NCBI GenBank assembly: GCA_003001795.1
Contig: PVNI01000003.1
Location: 124,001-188,000 of the forward strand
Direction: 5' to 3'
Source of the DNA: Actinomadura viridilutea
GTDB lineage: Bacteria; Actinomycetota; Actinomycetes; Streptosporangiales; Streptosporangiaceae
Length of the DNA stretch: 64,000 nucleotides
The position numbers and the translations under genes are program-made. The notes under the pieces are model-generated. The model saw only the letters and a list, made by a program, of their open reading frames with translations. It was not told where the DNA came from and searched no databases. Positions 63,591 to 64,000 of the stretch are shown piece after piece. Every line of letters starts with the position of its first letter. Position 1 is the first letter of the stretch.

Positions 63591-63931
63591 CGGGGCCCGT
63601 ACGCGGCGCCGTGCACGTTTTGTCCCCCCTGAGTGTTTCCTGAGAATCTCAGGGCTCCTCCTTGCCGGTTCGGCGCCGATGGCGAATCATGGTGCGAACC
63701 GATCACCACGCCGGCCCCGACCGGCCTCCCGTACCGGACGACCCACCGTGACCCGACACGACCCGACCTCGCCGCGATGATCGGCCGCCATGGTCGCCTG
63801 ACGCTCCGGCGGCGGCGCGCCGACGGAGCCGGATCCCGCGCCGCGGACCGGGCGCCTCGCCCGCGACCGCCCGGCGACGACGCACGACGGCCCGGCGACG
63901 ACGGATGCCGGCGAGCACGGGAGGTGACCGC
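63591..63931. promoter_or_regulatory. gap after the ABC operon with a perfect palindrome
   Basis: 341 bases without a supported gene. CCTGAGA-A-TCTCAGG (63639-63653) is a perfect inverted repeat, either an operator for the next gene or a weak terminator. GGGAGG at 63919-63924 serves the ASCH gene. Confidence 0.45.
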
Positions 63932-64000
63932 GTGCAGGCGATAAGCGTCCAGCAGCCCTGGGCCTTCGCGATCGCCCGGGGCGGCAAGACCGTCTCCAAC
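63932..64000 (+). CDS. ASCH-domain protein (5' part only)
   Basis: 23 codons from a GTG with GGGAGG 7 bases upstream: VQAISVQQPWAFAIARGGKT followed by VSN at the window edge. The S.QQPWA..I..G.KT pattern is the opening of ASCH domains, a PUA-like RNA-binding fold. The rest of the gene is outside the window. Confidence 0.65.
   Translation, partial: MQAISVQQPWAFAIARGGKTVSN

Overview
The window is one continuous stretch of very GC-rich, densely coding actinomycete chromosome. GTG/TTG starts and 4-bp ATGA/GTGA start-stop overlaps are common. The gene set (HelR, LigC-type ligase with a stand-alone LigD-type polymerase domain, the coproporphyrin-type heme trio HemE/HemY/HemQ, DUF3000, RNase D, FprA, MEP-pathway Dxs with Idi, carbohydrate ABC importers lacking their own ATPase) fits a mycelial actinobacterium, perhaps Streptosporangiales/Thermomonosporaceae (Actinomadura-like). 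That placement is an inference from content. I saw no rRNA, tRNA, CRISPR array, integrase or complete insertion sequence.

Layout. 1-9.6 kb: housekeeping and accessory genes (DUF4262 protein, glycogen debranching enzyme GlgX, RibD-C reductase, ATP-dependent DNA ligase, Tat-exported PhoD-type phosphatase, RNA-polymerase-associated helicase HelR). 9.6-27.5 kb: an apparent catabolic island. It is bracketed by two copies of the spacer that once joined helR to an aldehyde dehydrogenase gene: the left copy (9601-10082) carries a scrambled, dead piece of that gene, and the right copy leads into the intact gene (27711-29159). Between them lie an MFS transporter, three regulators (two FCD-type GntR, one PucR-like), a GABA-permease-like carrier, an EamA transporter, and a seven-gene operon (2-haloacid-dehalogenase-like HAD, GABA-type aminotransferase, FAD/Fe-S 2-hydroxyacid dehydrogenase, succinate-semialdehyde-type dehydrogenase, GntR, second class III aminotransferase, CsaA), then an amidohydrolase. 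The logical theme is uptake, transamination and oxidation of an omega-amino acid such as GABA or beta-alanine. Two of the regulator genes share a 17-bp inverted-repeat operator fused to a common -10-like box.

29-44 kb: secreted Xaa-Pro dipeptidyl-peptidase, LigD-like polymerase domain, MsrB, a membrane protein, the heme operon, DUF3000, RNase D, a TPR protein, and a four-gene translationally coupled MacB-type ABC operon headed by a lipoprotein with two copies of a CMR/PDP motif. 44-47.5 kb: less orderly, with a probably truncated lower-GC gene, a periplasmic-binding-fold protein without signal peptide next to a decayed tandem copy of itself, and purC. 47.5-54.3 kb: two-component system, fadAB beta-oxidation operon with a doubled operator-like repeat, and FprA. 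54.4-57.4 kb: small secreted proteins, including an unusual phenylalanine/glycine-repeat protein and a neighbour that shares its AGPKGV motif. 57.5-64 kb: dxs and idi back to back, a CUT1-type sugar ABC importer, and the start of an ASCH-domain gene.

The best candidates for undescribed biology are the FG-repeat secreted protein with its partner, the bracketed catabolic island with its shared operator, the CMR-PDP lipoprotein of the MacB operon, and the decayed/intact pair of signal-less binding proteins.
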